A stretch of 64,000 nucleotides of DNA from Yersinia proxima. Its GTDB lineage: Bacteria > Pseudomonadota > Gammaproteobacteria > Enterobacterales > Enterobacteriaceae. The translations under genes and the position numbers were made by a program. Of this stretch, positions 10,963 to 21,129 are shown piece after piece; the first letter of the stretch is position 1; the number at the start of each line of letters is the position of its first letter. Below the pieces are notes generated by a model, which saw only the letters and a list, made by a program, of their open reading frames with translations, was not told the origin of the DNA and did not search any database. The DNA lies in contig NZ_CABHYG010000009.1 in NCBI RefSeq assembly GCF_902170785.1, forward strand, positions 310,001 to 374,000, read 5' to 3'.

Positions 10963-12378
10963 TCAGCAACGGCCATAGTGGTCTTTTACTCTAATAATAT
11001 CGTCATCACCCAAATAAGAACCCGATTGAACCTCAATCAATTCAAGTGGAATTTTACCTGGATTTTCCAGCATATGAAGAGAACCAATAGGAATAAAAGT
11101 AGACTGGTTTTCTGTGATTAAAAAGGTCTTATCACCGATCGTCACTTTTGCCGTGCCTGATAATACAATCCAATGCTCCGCTCGGTGATGATGCATTTGC
11201 ATAGAAAACGACCCACCAGGCTTAACTGTAATGCGGTTGACGTTAAAACGTTGCTCATTAACGATGATATCGCTACGGCCCCAAGGTCGGTACGTTTCTC
11301 TGTGACGACGATATTCGCTGCGTTTTGTTTGCTTGAGATGTTCAACAATCTTTTTAACATCTTGCACTTTAGATTTATCCACCACCAATACAGCATCTTT
11401 AGTACTGACGATAACTAAATTATCCACTCCTACAGCAGCAACTAGTTTTTCATCAGTATTAATATAACAATTTTGTGTATCGTGCAGGAATGTATCACCC
11501 GTAACGGCATTACCTAATTTATCTTTATTACTTACATCCCAGAGCGCAGACCATGAACCTACATCGCTCCAACCTGCATCAAGCGGCACAACAACAGCAT
11601 TACTAGTTTGCTCCATTACAGCATAATCTATCGACTCATCCGGGCAGGCACTGAATTTATCTTTATCTATCGTAATAAAATCTTTGTCAGAGTCTGAATC
11701 TTTCATTGCTGCTTTACATGCATCAAGAATATCTGGTCGGAATTTATCCAACTCCTGGATATATCGTTTGGCACGGAACATAAACATGCCACTATTCCAA
11801 TAATATTCGCCTGAATTAATATATTGCTCTGCCGTCTCCAAATTAGGCTTTTCAACAAAGCGTTTAACTTTAAAGGCTTCAGAAATATCATTAACTGTCG
11901 ATTCACCGCGCTGTATATAGCCATAGCCCGTCTCAGGGCCAGTTGGTACAATTCCGAAGGTCACCAAACTATCTTTTTTAGCAAATGGAATAGCGTCGTT
12001 GATTGCTTGATGAAAAGCGTCGCAATCATTAATGATATGGTCGGCAGCCAACACCAACATTATTGGATCATCACCTTGAGAGATGGCATTTAGTGCAGCT
12101 AATGCAATGGCGGGAGCCGTATTACGACCAACGGGCTCTAATATTATATTATGGGACAGTTTATTAATTTGTCGCAACTGTTCTGCGACCAGGAAACGGT
12201 GTTCTTCATTACAAATGACAACGGGTTCTCTAACAGAAATTCCCTCTAGACGATTTACAGTCTCCTGCAGCATCGAATTTACCCCATGCAAACGTAAGAA
12301 TTGCTTAGGATAAAGTTCTCTTGACATCGGCCACAGACGACTACCTGTTCCGCCAGCCATAATAACCGGAAGTAACAT
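10963..12378 (-). CDS. manC: Mannose-1-phosphate guanylyltransferase / mannose-6-phosphate isomerase
   Basis: 471 residues, a type II ManC with a nucleotidyltransferase domain followed by a cupin isomerase domain. The GTP-binding loop [13 protein letters not shown] is at residues 9-21, followed by YPKQFL. The FVEKPN segment is near residue 168. The cupin part (from about 360) holds [15 protein letters not shown]. It makes GDP-mannose, the precursor used by Gmd. It is the first gene after the JUMPStart leader and is better matched in base composition to the backbone than wzm to the large glycosyltransferase. Colanic-acid or outer-core clusters also carry manC-manB copies, but here the pair heads the operon that includes gmd and rmd. 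Confidence 0.96.
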   Translation of the reverse strand: MLLPVIMAGGTGSRLWPMSRELYPKQFLRLHGVNSMLQETVNRLEGISVREPVVICNEEHRFLVAEQLRQINKLSHNIILEPVGRNTAPAIALAALNAISQGDDPIMLVLAADHIINDCDAFHQAINDAIPFAKKDSLVTFGIVPTGPETGYGYIQRGESTVNDISEAFKVKRFVEKPNLETAEQYINSGEYYWNSGMFMFRAKRYIQELDKFRPDILDACKAAMKDSDSDKDFITIDKDKFSACPDESIDYAVMEQTSNAVVVPLDAGWSDVGSWSALWDVSNKDKLGNAVTGDTFLHDTQNCYINTDEKLVAAVGVDNLVIVSTKDAVLVVDKSKVQDVKKIVEHLKQTKRSEYRRHRETYRPWGRSDIIVNEQRFNVNRITVKPGGSFSMQMHHHRAEHWIVLSGTAKVTIGDKTFLITENQSTFIPIGSLHMLENPGKIPLELIEVQSGSYLGDDDIIRVKDHYGRC

Positions 12379-12866
12379 TACATATCCTTATCACTATAAA
12401 GTTGTGTACTAAAAAGCACTTCAGCTTAAACGAGAATGAAAATTATTCACATCAGAATAATAATCAGTGTAATCAATTGATTTAACAACGCTACCGCCCC
12501 TGGCTTTACAGCTACCAATAGCTATTTGGTCATATTTGCAGCATATTATGAATATCACTTAATTATAGATGCATGATTCTACTGAGCAAATTATACCCAC
12601 ATAATCATTTCTACTGATTATCTATTATATAGTATTAATTTTAACTAGGAAATGTCTGTTAGTTTCCATTACCCTTACTCAAACAGAAAATGCAATGAAA
12701 AACAGTTAATTAAGTTTTTCACCCCAATTATCCTTCTTTTTTACTTCTGTGTTTTTTGCCATGAATATCATCAATTTCTTATATTTAAATTTGAAAATTT
12801 GATGCGGTAGGCTCATTATTCGCTTTAGTGGCATAAGCCGTAGAAATAAAAGGTGAAGTTAGATAT
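12379..12866. other. Intergenic region with the O-antigen operon leader and yegH promoter
   Basis: A 488-base AT-rich gap between divergent manC and yegH. It holds the JUMPStart/ops element described separately. Two TATAAT-like hexamers on the minus strand lie upstream of JUMPStart (about 12591 and 12628), without convincing -35 boxes. On the plus strand an AGGTGA ribosome binding site precedes yegH by about 10 bases. No open frame of note. Confidence 0.6.
12487..12517 (-). promoter_or_regulatory. JUMPStart sequence with ops element (RfaH recruitment)
   Basis: On the minus strand this 31-base stretch reads as the conserved 39-base JUMPStart element of polysaccharide operons. It ends in the ops core GGCGGTAGCGTT at 12498-12487. 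Ops in the non-template strand pauses RNA polymerase and recruits RfaH, which suppresses termination over long operons. It lies about 108 bases before manC, in the transcribed leader, as expected. Confidence 0.93.
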
Positions 12867-14453
12867 ATGGAATGGATCGCAGATCCTACTATTTGGGCCG
12901 GGCTGGCAACGCTGGTTGTGCTCGAAATTGTGTTAGGTATAGACAACCTAATATTTATTGCCATTTTGGCGGAGAAACTACCACGTCATTTACGAGATAA
13001 AGCCAGAGTCACAGGGTTATTGTGCGCACTCATCATGCGTTTGGTGTTATTGGCAAGTATCTCATGGTTAGCAACACTCACCGCGCCATTAGTCACGCTT
13101 TCTAACCATCCGTTCAGTGCGCGTGACTTAATCATGTTGATCGGCGGGGTATTCCTGCTCTTCAAAGCCACTATGGAGCTTAATGAGCGACTTGAGGGCA
13201 AGGATCACCAACAAAACCAGCAGCGCAAAGGCGCGCGGTTCTGGCCGGTTGTTGCACAGATTGTGGTGTTGGATGCTATTTTCTCTCTCGACTCGGTGAT
13301 TACCGCAGTTGGTATGGTCGATCACCTCGCGGTAATGATGGCGGCTGTTTGTATCGCTATCGGTCTGATGCTGTTAGCCAGCAAATCATTAACTCGCTTT
13401 GTAAACGCACATCCCACGATTGTCATTCTGTGCTTGAGTTTCTTACTGATGATCGGCTTTAGTTTAGTGGCTGAAGGCTTTGGCTATCATATTCCGAAAG
13501 GTTATCTGTATGCTGCCATTGGCTTCTCAGTCATTATTGAGTCACTGAATCAGTTTGCCCAATTCAACCGCCGCCGCTTCCTGTCAACCGTTCGCCCCTT
13601 ACGGGAAAGGACAGCAGAGGCAGTACTGCGTATGCTCAGTGGCAAGCATGAAGAAGCGGAATTAGATAACCATACCGCCAATTTGATTGCTGATAATACC
13701 AGTGTGGGCCAAGAGGTGTTCAACGAGCAAGAGCGCCGAATGATTGAACGAGTATTGGGGCTGGCGCAACGGACAGTCAGCAGCATCATGACGTCTCGCC
13801 ATGATGTTGAGTATCTTGATTTGAATGATCCGCCAGAAAAACTAACTCAGTTACTGACTAAAAATCTGCATACCCGAATTGTCGTCACTGAAGATAGCTC
13901 AACAGATGAACCTTTGGGGGTCATTCACGTCATTGATTTGCTGAAGCAACAATTAGCGAACGAAAAACTCGATTTGCGGGCCCTGATTCGCCAGCCATTA
14001 ATTTTCCCGGAACAGGTTTCGCTGTTGATGGCCTTAGAGCAATTCCGTCAGGCGCAAACTCATTTTGCCTTTGTGGTGGATGAATTTGGCTCGATTGAAG
14101 GGGTCGTGACTCTCACTGATGTGATGGAAACCATTGCAGGTAATTTGCCAGTAGCAGGTGAAGAGCTGGATGCTCGTCATGATATTCAGCAAACTGATGA
14201 TGGCTGCTGGATAGCGAATGGCTATATGCCGTTGGAAGATTTGGTGCTTTATATACCACTGCCGATTGATGATAAGCGTGAATATCACACATTGGCTGGA
14301 TTGTTGATGGAGTATACCCAGCGGATACCTAAAGTCGGTGAACAACTGAAAATTGGCGACTATCTGTTTGAACCGCTTGAAGTCAGCAGCCACCGAATCT
14401 TAAAGGTGAAGATAACACCGCTGAAGGTGCCAGACCCTGATTATGAAGTGTAA
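12867..14453 (+). CDS. yegH: TerC-family membrane protein with CBS and CorC/HlyC domains
   Basis: 528 residues, matching E. coli YegH (527 aa) in size and position next to asmA. A TerC-type membrane domain fills residues about 1-245: seven spans with conserved acidic pairs in [11 protein letters not shown] and [13 protein letters not shown]. Two CBS motifs lie at about 300-425, and a CorC/HlyC transporter-associated domain at about 440-520. TerC proteins are linked to metal (manganese) export and co-translocational metalation; the substrate of YegH is not established. The ATG follows AGGTGA. A strong terminator lies 42 bases after the stop, so it appears monocistronic. Confidence 0.92.
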   Translation: MEWIADPTIWAGLATLVVLEIVLGIDNLIFIAILAEKLPRHLRDKARVTGLLCALIMRLVLLASISWLATLTAPLVTLSNHPFSARDLIMLIGGVFLLFKATMELNERLEGKDHQQNQQRKGARFWPVVAQIVVLDAIFSLDSVITAVGMVDHLAVMMAAVCIAIGLMLLASKSLTRFVNAHPTIVILCLSFLLMIGFSLVAEGFGYHIPKGYLYAAIGFSVIIESLNQFAQFNRRRFLSTVRPLRERTAEAVLRMLSGKHEEAELDNHTANLIADNTSVGQEVFNEQERRMIERVLGLAQRTVSSIMTSRHDVEYLDLNDPPEKLTQLLTKNLHTRIVVTEDSSTDEPLGVIHVIDLLKQQLANEKLDLRALIRQPLIFPEQVSLLMALEQFRQAQTHFAFVVDEFGSIEGVVTLTDVMETIAGNLPVAGEELDARHDIQQTDDGCWIANGYMPLEDLVLYIPLPIDDKREYHTLAGLLMEYTQRIPKVGEQLKIGDYLFEPLEVSSHRILKVKITPLKVPDPDYEV

Positions 14454-14494
14454 TGCACTGGCAATATAGAAGCTGAGTGAATGATAAATAATAG

Positions 14495-14526
14495 AGCCGG
14501 GCCACTTTTTATTGCCCGGCTTTTTA
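14495..14526 (+). terminator. Rho-independent terminator of yegH
   Basis: Eight-base stem AGCCGGGC (14495-14502) pairing with GCCCGGCT (14514-14521) around an 11-base loop, followed by TTTTA. It ends yegH transcription. It faces the 3' end of the convergent DcuC-type gene and may also work on the minus strand, though the T-tract is poor on that side. Confidence 0.88.
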
Positions 14527-14542
14527 TTGTTATTTGCAGACC

Positions 14543-15901
14543 TTATAAATGCACAGGAACCAGGATTTCCGTGGCAACAATGACGACTACCAGCCCAACT
14601 AAAACGGGGACTGAGGTACGTTTTACCACTTCAAACGGAGAGATTTTTGCCATCCCCGCCACGGCAACCACTACACCAGATACCGGAGATAATGTTCGCC
14701 CCAGATTTGATGCTTGTAGCATTGGGATCACCAGATAAGCCGGATTAATCCCCATTTGTGCCGCCAGTTTCGGAATCAATTCAACAAACGCATAGAATGG
14801 CGCATTACCTGAACCAGTAGTCATTGCTGCCAGCATAGTGATGGTGACTAATACCAACATCATAATAATGCCACCAGTACCAAATGATTGCGCTAATCCA
14901 ATCAGACCGCTGATAAAACCAACAGTACTCAATCCCTGCGCAAATACTCCAGCAGCAACTAACAGCATTACCACTGTGGCAAATGCATCTGCCATCCCCC
15001 GGTAAGCCACCTCAAGACCGGTAAATACCGTCTTCGCATTGAAGCTACGCAAGAACTCAATCACTGCGGCAATCAGCATACAGATAACCAATACCGTGAT
15101 GATGTGTAGTTCCGGCCCCCATTTGCCATCAAAGATCAACACACCGATGATGGGTGTAAAGGGCAAAATAGCGTAAAAGCTCGGAGCATTGGTTGTGATG
15201 TCATTAACATCCATCATTTCATGCTTTTCCTGGCTTTTATTATCAAGATAACGCTGCCAGAAAAAGTGAGCGATGGCCATACAGACAATCGCAGCAATGG
15301 AGATCGGTAATGTGGTTTTAAAGGCAAAATCGACCAGTGGCATTTCAGAGGCTTTTGCTGCTAACACGACGTCACCAGAGGTTGGTGCCAAAATGATAGC
15401 CGCTGGTGATGCGCAGATTGCTGCTGCTGCCCCCCGACTGATACCAACGTTAACCATCACTGGGAACAATGTCGCCATCAACAATACGCCCAACCCAGTT
15501 GCCGATGACACGGCCAAAGACATCAAACAGGCCACAATATACGCGGCGACCATCAATAAGTAGGGTGAGTTGATCATTTGTAGTGGTTTGGATGCAATCT
15601 TGACCACTACATCATTCGCACCAATGTGGGTCATATAGGCGGCAAAACCACATAACATCATGATCATCATGCCAAGATCGCCGCCACGGCTCATCAGCAA
15701 GATTTTGACGTACTCAACAATATCCGTCGCTCGCCAGCCGGTTGGTGTTGCACTGGCAGGCAATACATTTTTACCCATTAACGCGCTGATAATTAATAGT
15801 AATAAACCACCAACCATCAGTACGCCAGTGGCTGAGTAGCCTTTAATAATATAACGGCCGACACCGATGGCTACCACCACCCCAATCAAAAGATCTAACA
15901 T
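14543..15901 (-). CDS. dcuC: C4-dicarboxylate carrier of the DcuC family
   Basis: 452 residues from the ATG at 15901, chosen because GAGGG lies just upstream and the protein then starts MLDLLIGVVVAIGVGRYIIK, matching E. coli DcuC. The longer open frame to 15976 adds 25 unlikely residues. It has about twelve hydrophobic spans, the family segment GYSATGVLMVGGLLLLIISA near the start, and SGSGNAPFY-type substrate-site residues (TGSGNAPFYAF) in the second half. DcuC carriers move succinate, fumarate or malate across the inner membrane during anaerobic growth; other DcuC-family members have different substrates, so the exact one is uncertain. It is a single gene, convergent with yegH. Confidence 0.88.
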   Translation of the reverse strand: MLDLLIGVVVAIGVGRYIIKGYSATGVLMVGGLLLLIISALMGKNVLPASATPTGWRATDIVEYVKILLMSRGGDLGMMIMMLCGFAAYMTHIGANDVVVKIASKPLQMINSPYLLMVAAYIVACLMSLAVSSATGLGVLLMATLFPVMVNVGISRGAAAAICASPAAIILAPTSGDVVLAAKASEMPLVDFAFKTTLPISIAAIVCMAIAHFFWQRYLDNKSQEKHEMMDVNDITTNAPSFYAILPFTPIIGVLIFDGKWGPELHIITVLVICMLIAAVIEFLRSFNAKTVFTGLEVAYRGMADAFATVVMLLVAAGVFAQGLSTVGFISGLIGLAQSFGTGGIIMMLVLVTITMLAAMTTGSGNAPFYAFVELIPKLAAQMGINPAYLVIPMLQASNLGRTLSPVSGVVVAVAGMAKISPFEVVKRTSVPVLVGLVVVIVATEILVPVHL

Positions 15902-16236
15902 ATACCCTCTCTCGCCGAATACTCGTTTGTTGCTAAATACCCTTTGCTTTCGGCATAACATCACAACCAGAAGCATGCCGATGACTTTAGGTATCAGTCA
16001 TTATTATTGTTAAAACGCAGAAATAGCTCTGCACTCTGCCCAAAGTCCACCGGCGAGTTTATGACATCTATCAATAATTCACAGAGATTTTAGAAACAAA
16101 TATTAGTTTGTGAACAGGTGAGAGGATTTTATATTTAGACAGGCGACTTTGGCGAACAATTCAACAACAGGAAAATAACAAGGAGAAACCATTACCGCCG
16201 AAAACGCTATCATCACGATCGGCGGTGATACCAACA

Positions 16237-18084
16237 TTAAAGTTTATCAATAAGTTTTTTAAGATCCTTACTGCCGCGGCTCTGCTGATTACGTTCAGCC
16301 CAGTCACTAAGTGCTTTTTTAGCACGCTGTTGCAACTCATTACGCAAAAGCTGCTCAACATTCAGTTGATAGTTGAGTTGAGTCCACGGGCCATAGATAC
16401 GCAGTGGAATATCAGCGTCTTGCAGCATTTTAACCAGGCTATCTTGCCCACTCCATCCTTGCATAACCCGCACTGATAGATTCATATCACATTGTTGCGC
16501 TGGCAAATTAAGTTCTCCGCCGCCTTTAATGGAAATCAATGTAGAATCTGCAATTAAATTACTGACATTCATCTGCCCCCGGTTCAGGGCCAGACTGGCT
16601 TGCAGTTGCTTAACCTCAGTGTAACGTTCATACCTGTCTTGACCTTTAACATCGCTGGAACTACGTGTGACCGCTTGCTGGATAAGTTGTTGAATGTTCA
16701 GCCCCTCCAACTTCGCATCATTCATGCTGAACTCAGCGTTGCCTTTCCAACGATGGTTAAACGCCTTAACATTAATTCCATCACCAGACAGTTGCGCTTT
16801 CATGGTGAATTTACCGGTCATCATCTGCGGTAAGCCAGCGGCTGCCAATACTGGGCCTAATTCCATATGGTTTATCACTGGGTTGATAGCGGTGAGCATC
16901 TTCTTACCGGTCACATCCAGCGAACCAGGCAGCGAAAAATCACCGCCCAATGCATTGCCAGTCAACCGACTAATCTGGACATCCCCCTGCTGGTTTGATA
17001 CCTCTAGATTTAGCTGTGAGACTTTTATTGCGCGATAAACCAAATTATTCGCGGTGAGAGTGAGTTGCGCCGTAAAATCACGCAATACCTGTAGGTCTTG
17101 CCCTACATCATCATCCGCCTGGATAGCAATAACCGGTGCAGTTACCGCTGGCTGTTTAGCGCTGTCTTTAGTGCTGATGCTACTTTTGGGCTCCCAACCG
17201 AAAATGGTATCCAGGTTGAGATTATCAGCCGCCAGATTAATAACATATTCAGGAACTGGGCCAAAAGTCGCTTTGGCACTCCCGGCCAATTGGTTGTTAT
17301 TTGCCGTGAAACTGAGCTTATTGAGCAGTAATTGCTGAATATTATGTTGATAACTGGCTTGTAATAACCCCTCGCCGCTCACCCCCCCCACCGGAATATC
17401 CGCCCCTTCCAATTTATAGGTGAACTGGCTGATATTCGCGCTGAACTGCTGTGGATAATGACGCATATCGGCATCCGCAACCATTGAGAAAGTAATATCT
17501 CGCTGATTACGATTAACGCGGCTGGCAAGGGTGATATGTACTTGCCGTTGGGCATCCTGACTCAGCTCGAGATTGATATCGCGAACATTAACTTGATCAT
17601 TATCTGTCCGTTGCCAAATAAGCAGACTGTCGGCAACCTGAACTTTATTAATATCAAGTTTCCAGGCGCGGTGCTCATCAACCGGCGCATTACCCGTCGG
17701 TGCAACCGGTGCTCCTGGTTGCCGTTGTGCTTCGCTGTCAGGGGTTAAGCGGATAACCGCCCCTTTTAGCATCACCTGTTTAACATCTAGTTGATGTGAC
17801 AACAGTGGCCAAAGTTTGACATCAAGACGCATATTCTCGGCACTGACCACTGGAGCTGCAGCACCGGGCGCGGTTAAGGCCATTCGGCCGGCGATAATGC
17901 TCAGTTGCGGCCAAACATGCCAACGTAAATCACCTTCCAGTTGCAGGTGATAACCACTTTTTCTTTCGACCTGTTTGACCATGTATGCACGGAAGTCATT
18001 AGGATTTACTAGCAATACCAATGCGCTCATCCCAGCTACCAATACCACTAGCAGGATAATTAACGTCGTTAGTAATCGTCTCAT
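16237..18084 (-). CDS. asmA: AsmA, inner-membrane-anchored envelope biogenesis protein
   Basis: 615 residues, as in E. coli AsmA (617). An N-terminal membrane anchor (residues about 5-27, LLTTLIILLVVLVAGMSAL) is followed by the AsmA N-terminal domain (NPNDFRAYMVKQVERKSGYH). The long periplasmic body is beta-rich, ending in the AsmA C-terminal region with NRGQMNVSNLIADS. AsmA-like proteins form bridge-like lipid-transfer structures between the membranes; asmA was found as a suppressor of OmpF assembly mutants. It lies between the DcuC-type gene and dcd, about 64 bases after dcd, as in the E. coli order. An imperfect inverted repeat (16194-16227) past its stop lacks a T-tract, so its terminator is not clear. 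Confidence 0.94.
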   Translation of the reverse strand: MRRLLTTLIILLVVLVAGMSALVLLVNPNDFRAYMVKQVERKSGYHLQLEGDLRWHVWPQLSIIAGRMALTAPGAAAPVVSAENMRLDVKLWPLLSHQLDVKQVMLKGAVIRLTPDSEAQRQPGAPVAPTGNAPVDEHRAWKLDINKVQVADSLLIWQRTDNDQVNVRDINLELSQDAQRQVHITLASRVNRNQRDITFSMVADADMRHYPQQFSANISQFTYKLEGADIPVGGVSGEGLLQASYQHNIQQLLLNKLSFTANNNQLAGSAKATFGPVPEYVINLAADNLNLDTIFGWEPKSSISTKDSAKQPAVTAPVIAIQADDDVGQDLQVLRDFTAQLTLTANNLVYRAIKVSQLNLEVSNQQGDVQISRLTGNALGGDFSLPGSLDVTGKKMLTAINPVINHMELGPVLAAAGLPQMMTGKFTMKAQLSGDGINVKAFNHRWKGNAEFSMNDAKLEGLNIQQLIQQAVTRSSSDVKGQDRYERYTEVKQLQASLALNRGQMNVSNLIADSTLISIKGGGELNLPAQQCDMNLSVRVMQGWSGQDSLVKMLQDADIPLRIYGPWTQLNYQLNVEQLLRNELQQRAKKALSDWAERNQQSRGSKDLKKLIDKL

Positions 18085-18148
18085 GACATCCTCTTGTCTA
18101 ATCAGGCTAAAACGTCCAAACAGGCTAAAAAATCAGCAAGAAAAATGG

Positions 18149-18730
18149 CTAGTCTTTATCAATACGACTGGCTACAGCGCCTTGTTGACCACGATACTTG
18201 GCATCCTGACGACTATTATAAGGACGAGCTGCCGGGCCAGAAAGTGGCTCAAAACTCAGCGCACCAATCAGCATGCCAGGGCGTAGTGCTAACGGCAACT
18301 TACCTGAATTATAGAACTCCAGCACAATCCTGCCTTGCCAACCGGGATCGATTCGGTGGGCGGTCACGTGTACCATCAAACCAAGGCGGGCCAATGAAGA
18401 GCGGCCATCCAGCCAGCCGACCAGATCATCGGGGATAGTCACCGATTCAAGGGTTACCGCCAGTGCCAATTCACCGGGATGCAGGAAGAATGCCTCCCCT
18501 TCCGGTAAATTGATCTCCTCACTCATCACCCGCTCCAGCGCGGCGCTGACTTCATCTTTCGGGCCACTTAAATCAATAAATGCAGCGGTGTGACCATTGA
18601 AGACACGGAATTGATTTCCTAAGCGGACATCGACCGTGGCACCATTAATACGTTCTACTGGCGGGCGAGGATCAATCCCCAGCTTACCGCTATCCAGCCA
18701 GGCTTCTATATCACGATCGCACAGTCTCAT
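18149..18730 (-). CDS. dcd: dCTP deaminase
   Basis: 193 residues from the ATG at 18730, giving [15 protein letters not shown] as in E. coli Dcd (193 aa). An in-frame ATG six codons earlier is probably not used. It deaminates dCTP to dUTP, the main route to dTMP precursors in enterics. The trimeric dUTPase-like fold is shown by [19 protein letters not shown], including the conserved Arg and Ser of the nucleotide site, and by the catalytic Glu in [10 protein letters not shown]. The C-terminal SRIDKD matches the family. It sits between asmA and udk, both on the same strand. Confidence 0.97.
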   Translation of the reverse strand: MRLCDRDIEAWLDSGKLGIDPRPPVERINGATVDVRLGNQFRVFNGHTAAFIDLSGPKDEVSAALERVMSEEINLPEGEAFFLHPGELALAVTLESVTIPDDLVGWLDGRSSLARLGLMVHVTAHRIDPGWQGRIVLEFYNSGKLPLALRPGMLIGALSFEPLSGPAARPYNSRQDAKYRGQQGAVASRIDKD

Positions 18731-18815
18731 TGCTAAAATCCCCATCAAAATTCGTATGTTACAGCTTTCATTTTATGAAAGCTGTCATATTAAGAAGCAA
18801 AGGTCCAGACGAACA

Positions 18816-19457
18816 TCACTCAAAGAACTGGCTAATTTTTGCTTTAAGAATATCGATCGCAATGCGGTTCTTACCACCACGTGGAACGATAATGTCAGCA
18901 TACTGCTTAGAAGGCTCTATAAATTGCAGGAACATTGGACGCACAGTTTTCTGGTATTGAGCCATCACAGAATCCATAGAACGGCCGCGTTCATTGACAT
19001 CACGCTTCATTCGACGCATCAAACAGATGTCCAGCGGCGTGTCGACAAAGATGGAGAAGTTCATCTCCTGACGCAGACGAATATCCGTCAACAATAAGAT
19101 CCCTTCCAAAATAATCACTTTTTTCGGTTCTAAATGGACGGTTTCTTTTTTTCGCGTGTGCTCGGTGTAACTGTAAAGTGGCAGCTCAATTGGCTTGCCC
19201 GCTTTCAGCGATTGCAGATGTTCTAGCAATAAATTGTGATCCATGGCGCTGGGATGGTCATAGTTAGTTTTGACCCGCTCTTCCATAGACAGGTGACTCT
19301 GGTCTTTGTAATAACCATCCTCAGGGATGACGCCAATATGTTGGTCACCCACCTGTTCACGCAATTCACGATACAACGTACTAGCGATAAGACTTTTCCC
19401 GGAGGCTGAGGCACCCGCTATCCCGATAATGACGCACTGGTGTGCTTTGTCAGTCAT
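18816..19457 (-). CDS. udk: Uridine/cytidine kinase
   Basis: 213 residues from the ATG at 19457, the length of E. coli Udk. The open frame continues 48 codons upstream into the ERIC repeat, but that part does not belong to the family. It phosphorylates uridine and cytidine with ATP or GTP in pyrimidine salvage. The P-loop GASASGKS is at residues 15-22. The nucleoside-binding segment [13 protein letters not shown] and the [15 protein letters not shown] motif are intact, and [16 protein letters not shown] closes the chain. It lies upstream of dcd on the same strand. Confidence 0.97.
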   Translation of the reverse strand: MTDKAHQCVIIGIAGASASGKSLIASTLYRELREQVGDQHIGVIPEDGYYKDQSHLSMEERVKTNYDHPSAMDHNLLLEHLQSLKAGKPIELPLYSYTEHTRKKETVHLEPKKVIILEGILLLTDIRLRQEMNFSIFVDTPLDICLMRRMKRDVNERGRSMDSVMAQYQKTVRPMFLQFIEPSKQYADIIVPRGGKNRIAIDILKAKISQFFE

Positions 19458-19555
19458 AAAATTAAAGACCTGATTACTAAGTGTGAAGGGAGACAAAGCA
19501 CACAAGGTGCTTTGAGCGCGCCAATTATAAGGAGTTAACGGGTTTGATGCCAGTA

Positions 19556-19715
19556 TAATACCCTGCGTCTTTGACGCCGCAGGGGTGTTAGCGGCACTCA
19601 CTCACCCGAATCACTGACCTTTGTCAGCTCATCGGGACTCGTTCGTTTGCTGCCTACCTGCAACGCCAATGACTTTGGGTTATATCCTCTGCGTTTGACA
19701 CCGCAGGGGTGTATA
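19556..19715 (-). repeat. ERIC/IRU repeat with an extra partial right-end copy
   Basis: Between udk and apbC. On the minus strand the unit starts TATAACCCAAAGTCATTGGC near 19685. It continues through the ERIC core (AGTCCCGATGAGCTGAC and GTGATTCGGGTGAGTGAG) and ends with a terminal arm near 19556. A second copy of that arm, of the type CCGCAGGGGTGT on the plus strand, abuts the outer side of the unit (about 19684-19715; first copy about 19559-19590). The two arm copies differ at several positions. Confidence 0.8.
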
Positions 19716-19722
19716 GGGGTTA

Positions 19723-20835
19723 TTACACCGCGCGGAATGATATTTCCGTCGGAATGGCTTCACCCTGCCAATACATCTCTGCCGCAACGTTGGATGCCAG
19801 TTGGCGATAGATATCAGCAAATTCACTGTCAGGATGGCTGACAACCGTTGGCTCGCCGCGATCGAGGTCTTCGCGCAGTGAAATATGCAACGGAATTTGT
19901 CCCAACAATTTGCAATGGTATTTCTGCGCCAGCTTTTCTGCCCCGCCAGTGCCAAAAATAGGCTCCAGATGGCCACAATTACTGCAAATATGCATGCTCA
20001 TATTTTCAATAATGCCCAACACTGGCACATGCACCTTCTCAAACATCACGATGCCTTTCATTGCATCAATTAAAGCAATATCCTGTGGCGTGGTTACCAC
20101 CAGCGCACCAGTGACAGGAATATTCTGTGAGAGAGTCAATTGGATATCACCCGTTCCCGGCGGCATATCAATGACTAAATAATCCAAATCAGGCCATAAG
20201 GTATCTTGTAGCATTTGCATCAAGGCCTTGCTAGCCATCGGGCCGCGCCACACCATGGCGTTCTCGTCGGTGACCAAATAACCAATCGAGTTGGTAGCAA
20301 TACCGTGGGCCATGATCGGTGCCATATGCTTGCCATCAGGGGAGGTTGGCCGCTGATTTGTGGTACCCAGCATATTTGGAATGGAAGGACCATAGATATC
20401 AGCATCCAGAATACCGACTTTTGCCCCTTCTTCAGCCAAGGCCAGTGCCAGGTTCACGGCGGTGCTGGATTTCCCTACCCCGCCTTTACCGGAGCTGACC
20501 GCCACAATATTGCGCACCCCTTTGACTCCGGGTTGATCATTGGCGCGTTTCAGTGTGGTGATATTATGAGACAGTTTCCAGTCAATGGCTTTGGCACCCG
20601 TCACCGCCAGTAATTCTCCGCTGACGGACTCTTTTAATATGTCAAAACCGAACTGCCAGGCAAAAGGCATCACCAGCTCAATATGTAGCACATTGTCCAA
20701 TAAAGCACAGTGGTGGATAGCACGCAGCTCAGTCAGGCTCTTTTGCAAGGTTGGGTGTGTAAAGGCAGCAAGAACCTTTGAAATTTGTGATTGCAGCAGG
20801 TCAGGTGTGGTCTGCTCGGGGGATTTTTGGCTCAT
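19723..20835 (-). CDS. apbC: Iron-sulfur cluster carrier ATPase ApbC/Mrp
   Basis: 370 residues (E. coli Mrp/ApbC is 369). An N-terminal MIP18-like segment (about 15-85) precedes the deviant P-loop ATPase, with SGKGGVGKSS at residues 115-124 and the DADIYGPSIPNMLG switch segment. The metal-binding C-x2-C (CSNC) is near residue 283. The protein binds and transfers [4Fe-4S] clusters in the cytoplasm. It is divergent from metG, the same arrangement as in E. coli. Its 3' end is followed directly by the ERIC-rich gap before udk. Confidence 0.96.
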   Translation of the reverse strand: MSQKSPEQTTPDLLQSQISKVLAAFTHPTLQKSLTELRAIHHCALLDNVLHIELVMPFAWQFGFDILKESVSGELLAVTGAKAIDWKLSHNITTLKRANDQPGVKGVRNIVAVSSGKGGVGKSSTAVNLALALAEEGAKVGILDADIYGPSIPNMLGTTNQRPTSPDGKHMAPIMAHGIATNSIGYLVTDENAMVWRGPMASKALMQMLQDTLWPDLDYLVIDMPPGTGDIQLTLSQNIPVTGALVVTTPQDIALIDAMKGIVMFEKVHVPVLGIIENMSMHICSNCGHLEPIFGTGGAEKLAQKYHCKLLGQIPLHISLREDLDRGEPTVVSHPDSEFADIYRQLASNVAAEMYWQGEAIPTEISFRAV

Positions 20836-20963
20836 CCCGGCTCCTTGAATTTATCGTTATTAACCAACAGAACTTATCGTTATTAGACAATAATAGTGTA
20901 CCAGAACTCCGTCACACCTGTGTGAGCCTAATAAAGAGAAAACGGGTTCAGCCCACATAACTG

Positions 20964-20993
20964 AATTGTTAATAACCAAATTGTTAATAACCA
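20964..20993. repeat. Two tandem 15-base repeats upstream of metG
   Basis: AATTGTTAATAACCA occurs twice in direct succession (20964-20978 and 20979-20993) in the apbC-metG divergent region. A related pair, CTTATCGTTATTA-like, lies nearer apbC (about 20854 and 20873). No known operator was recognised. Confidence 0.75.
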
Positions 20994-21129
20994 AATATGC
21001 TGAAAACAGTCTAAAACAACATTGTTATGACTTAAGGCCATTCGCGGATCGCCTTACCCTAGCGACGAGCCAGTATATCGGTTAACATCAAAGACCCTTT
21101 AATCGACATAAAGAAAGCAATTTCCCACT

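Noticed and set aside
12585-12640. TATAAT-like hexamers upstream of the O-antigen leader as defined promoters
   Set aside because: Two good -10 matches on the minus strand lack acceptable -35 boxes at 16-18 bases; in AT-rich DNA such matches are common, so no promoter was called.
16194-16227. Inverted repeat after asmA as a terminator
   Set aside because: The stem is only about 8 bases with a long loop and there is no T-tract on the relevant strand.
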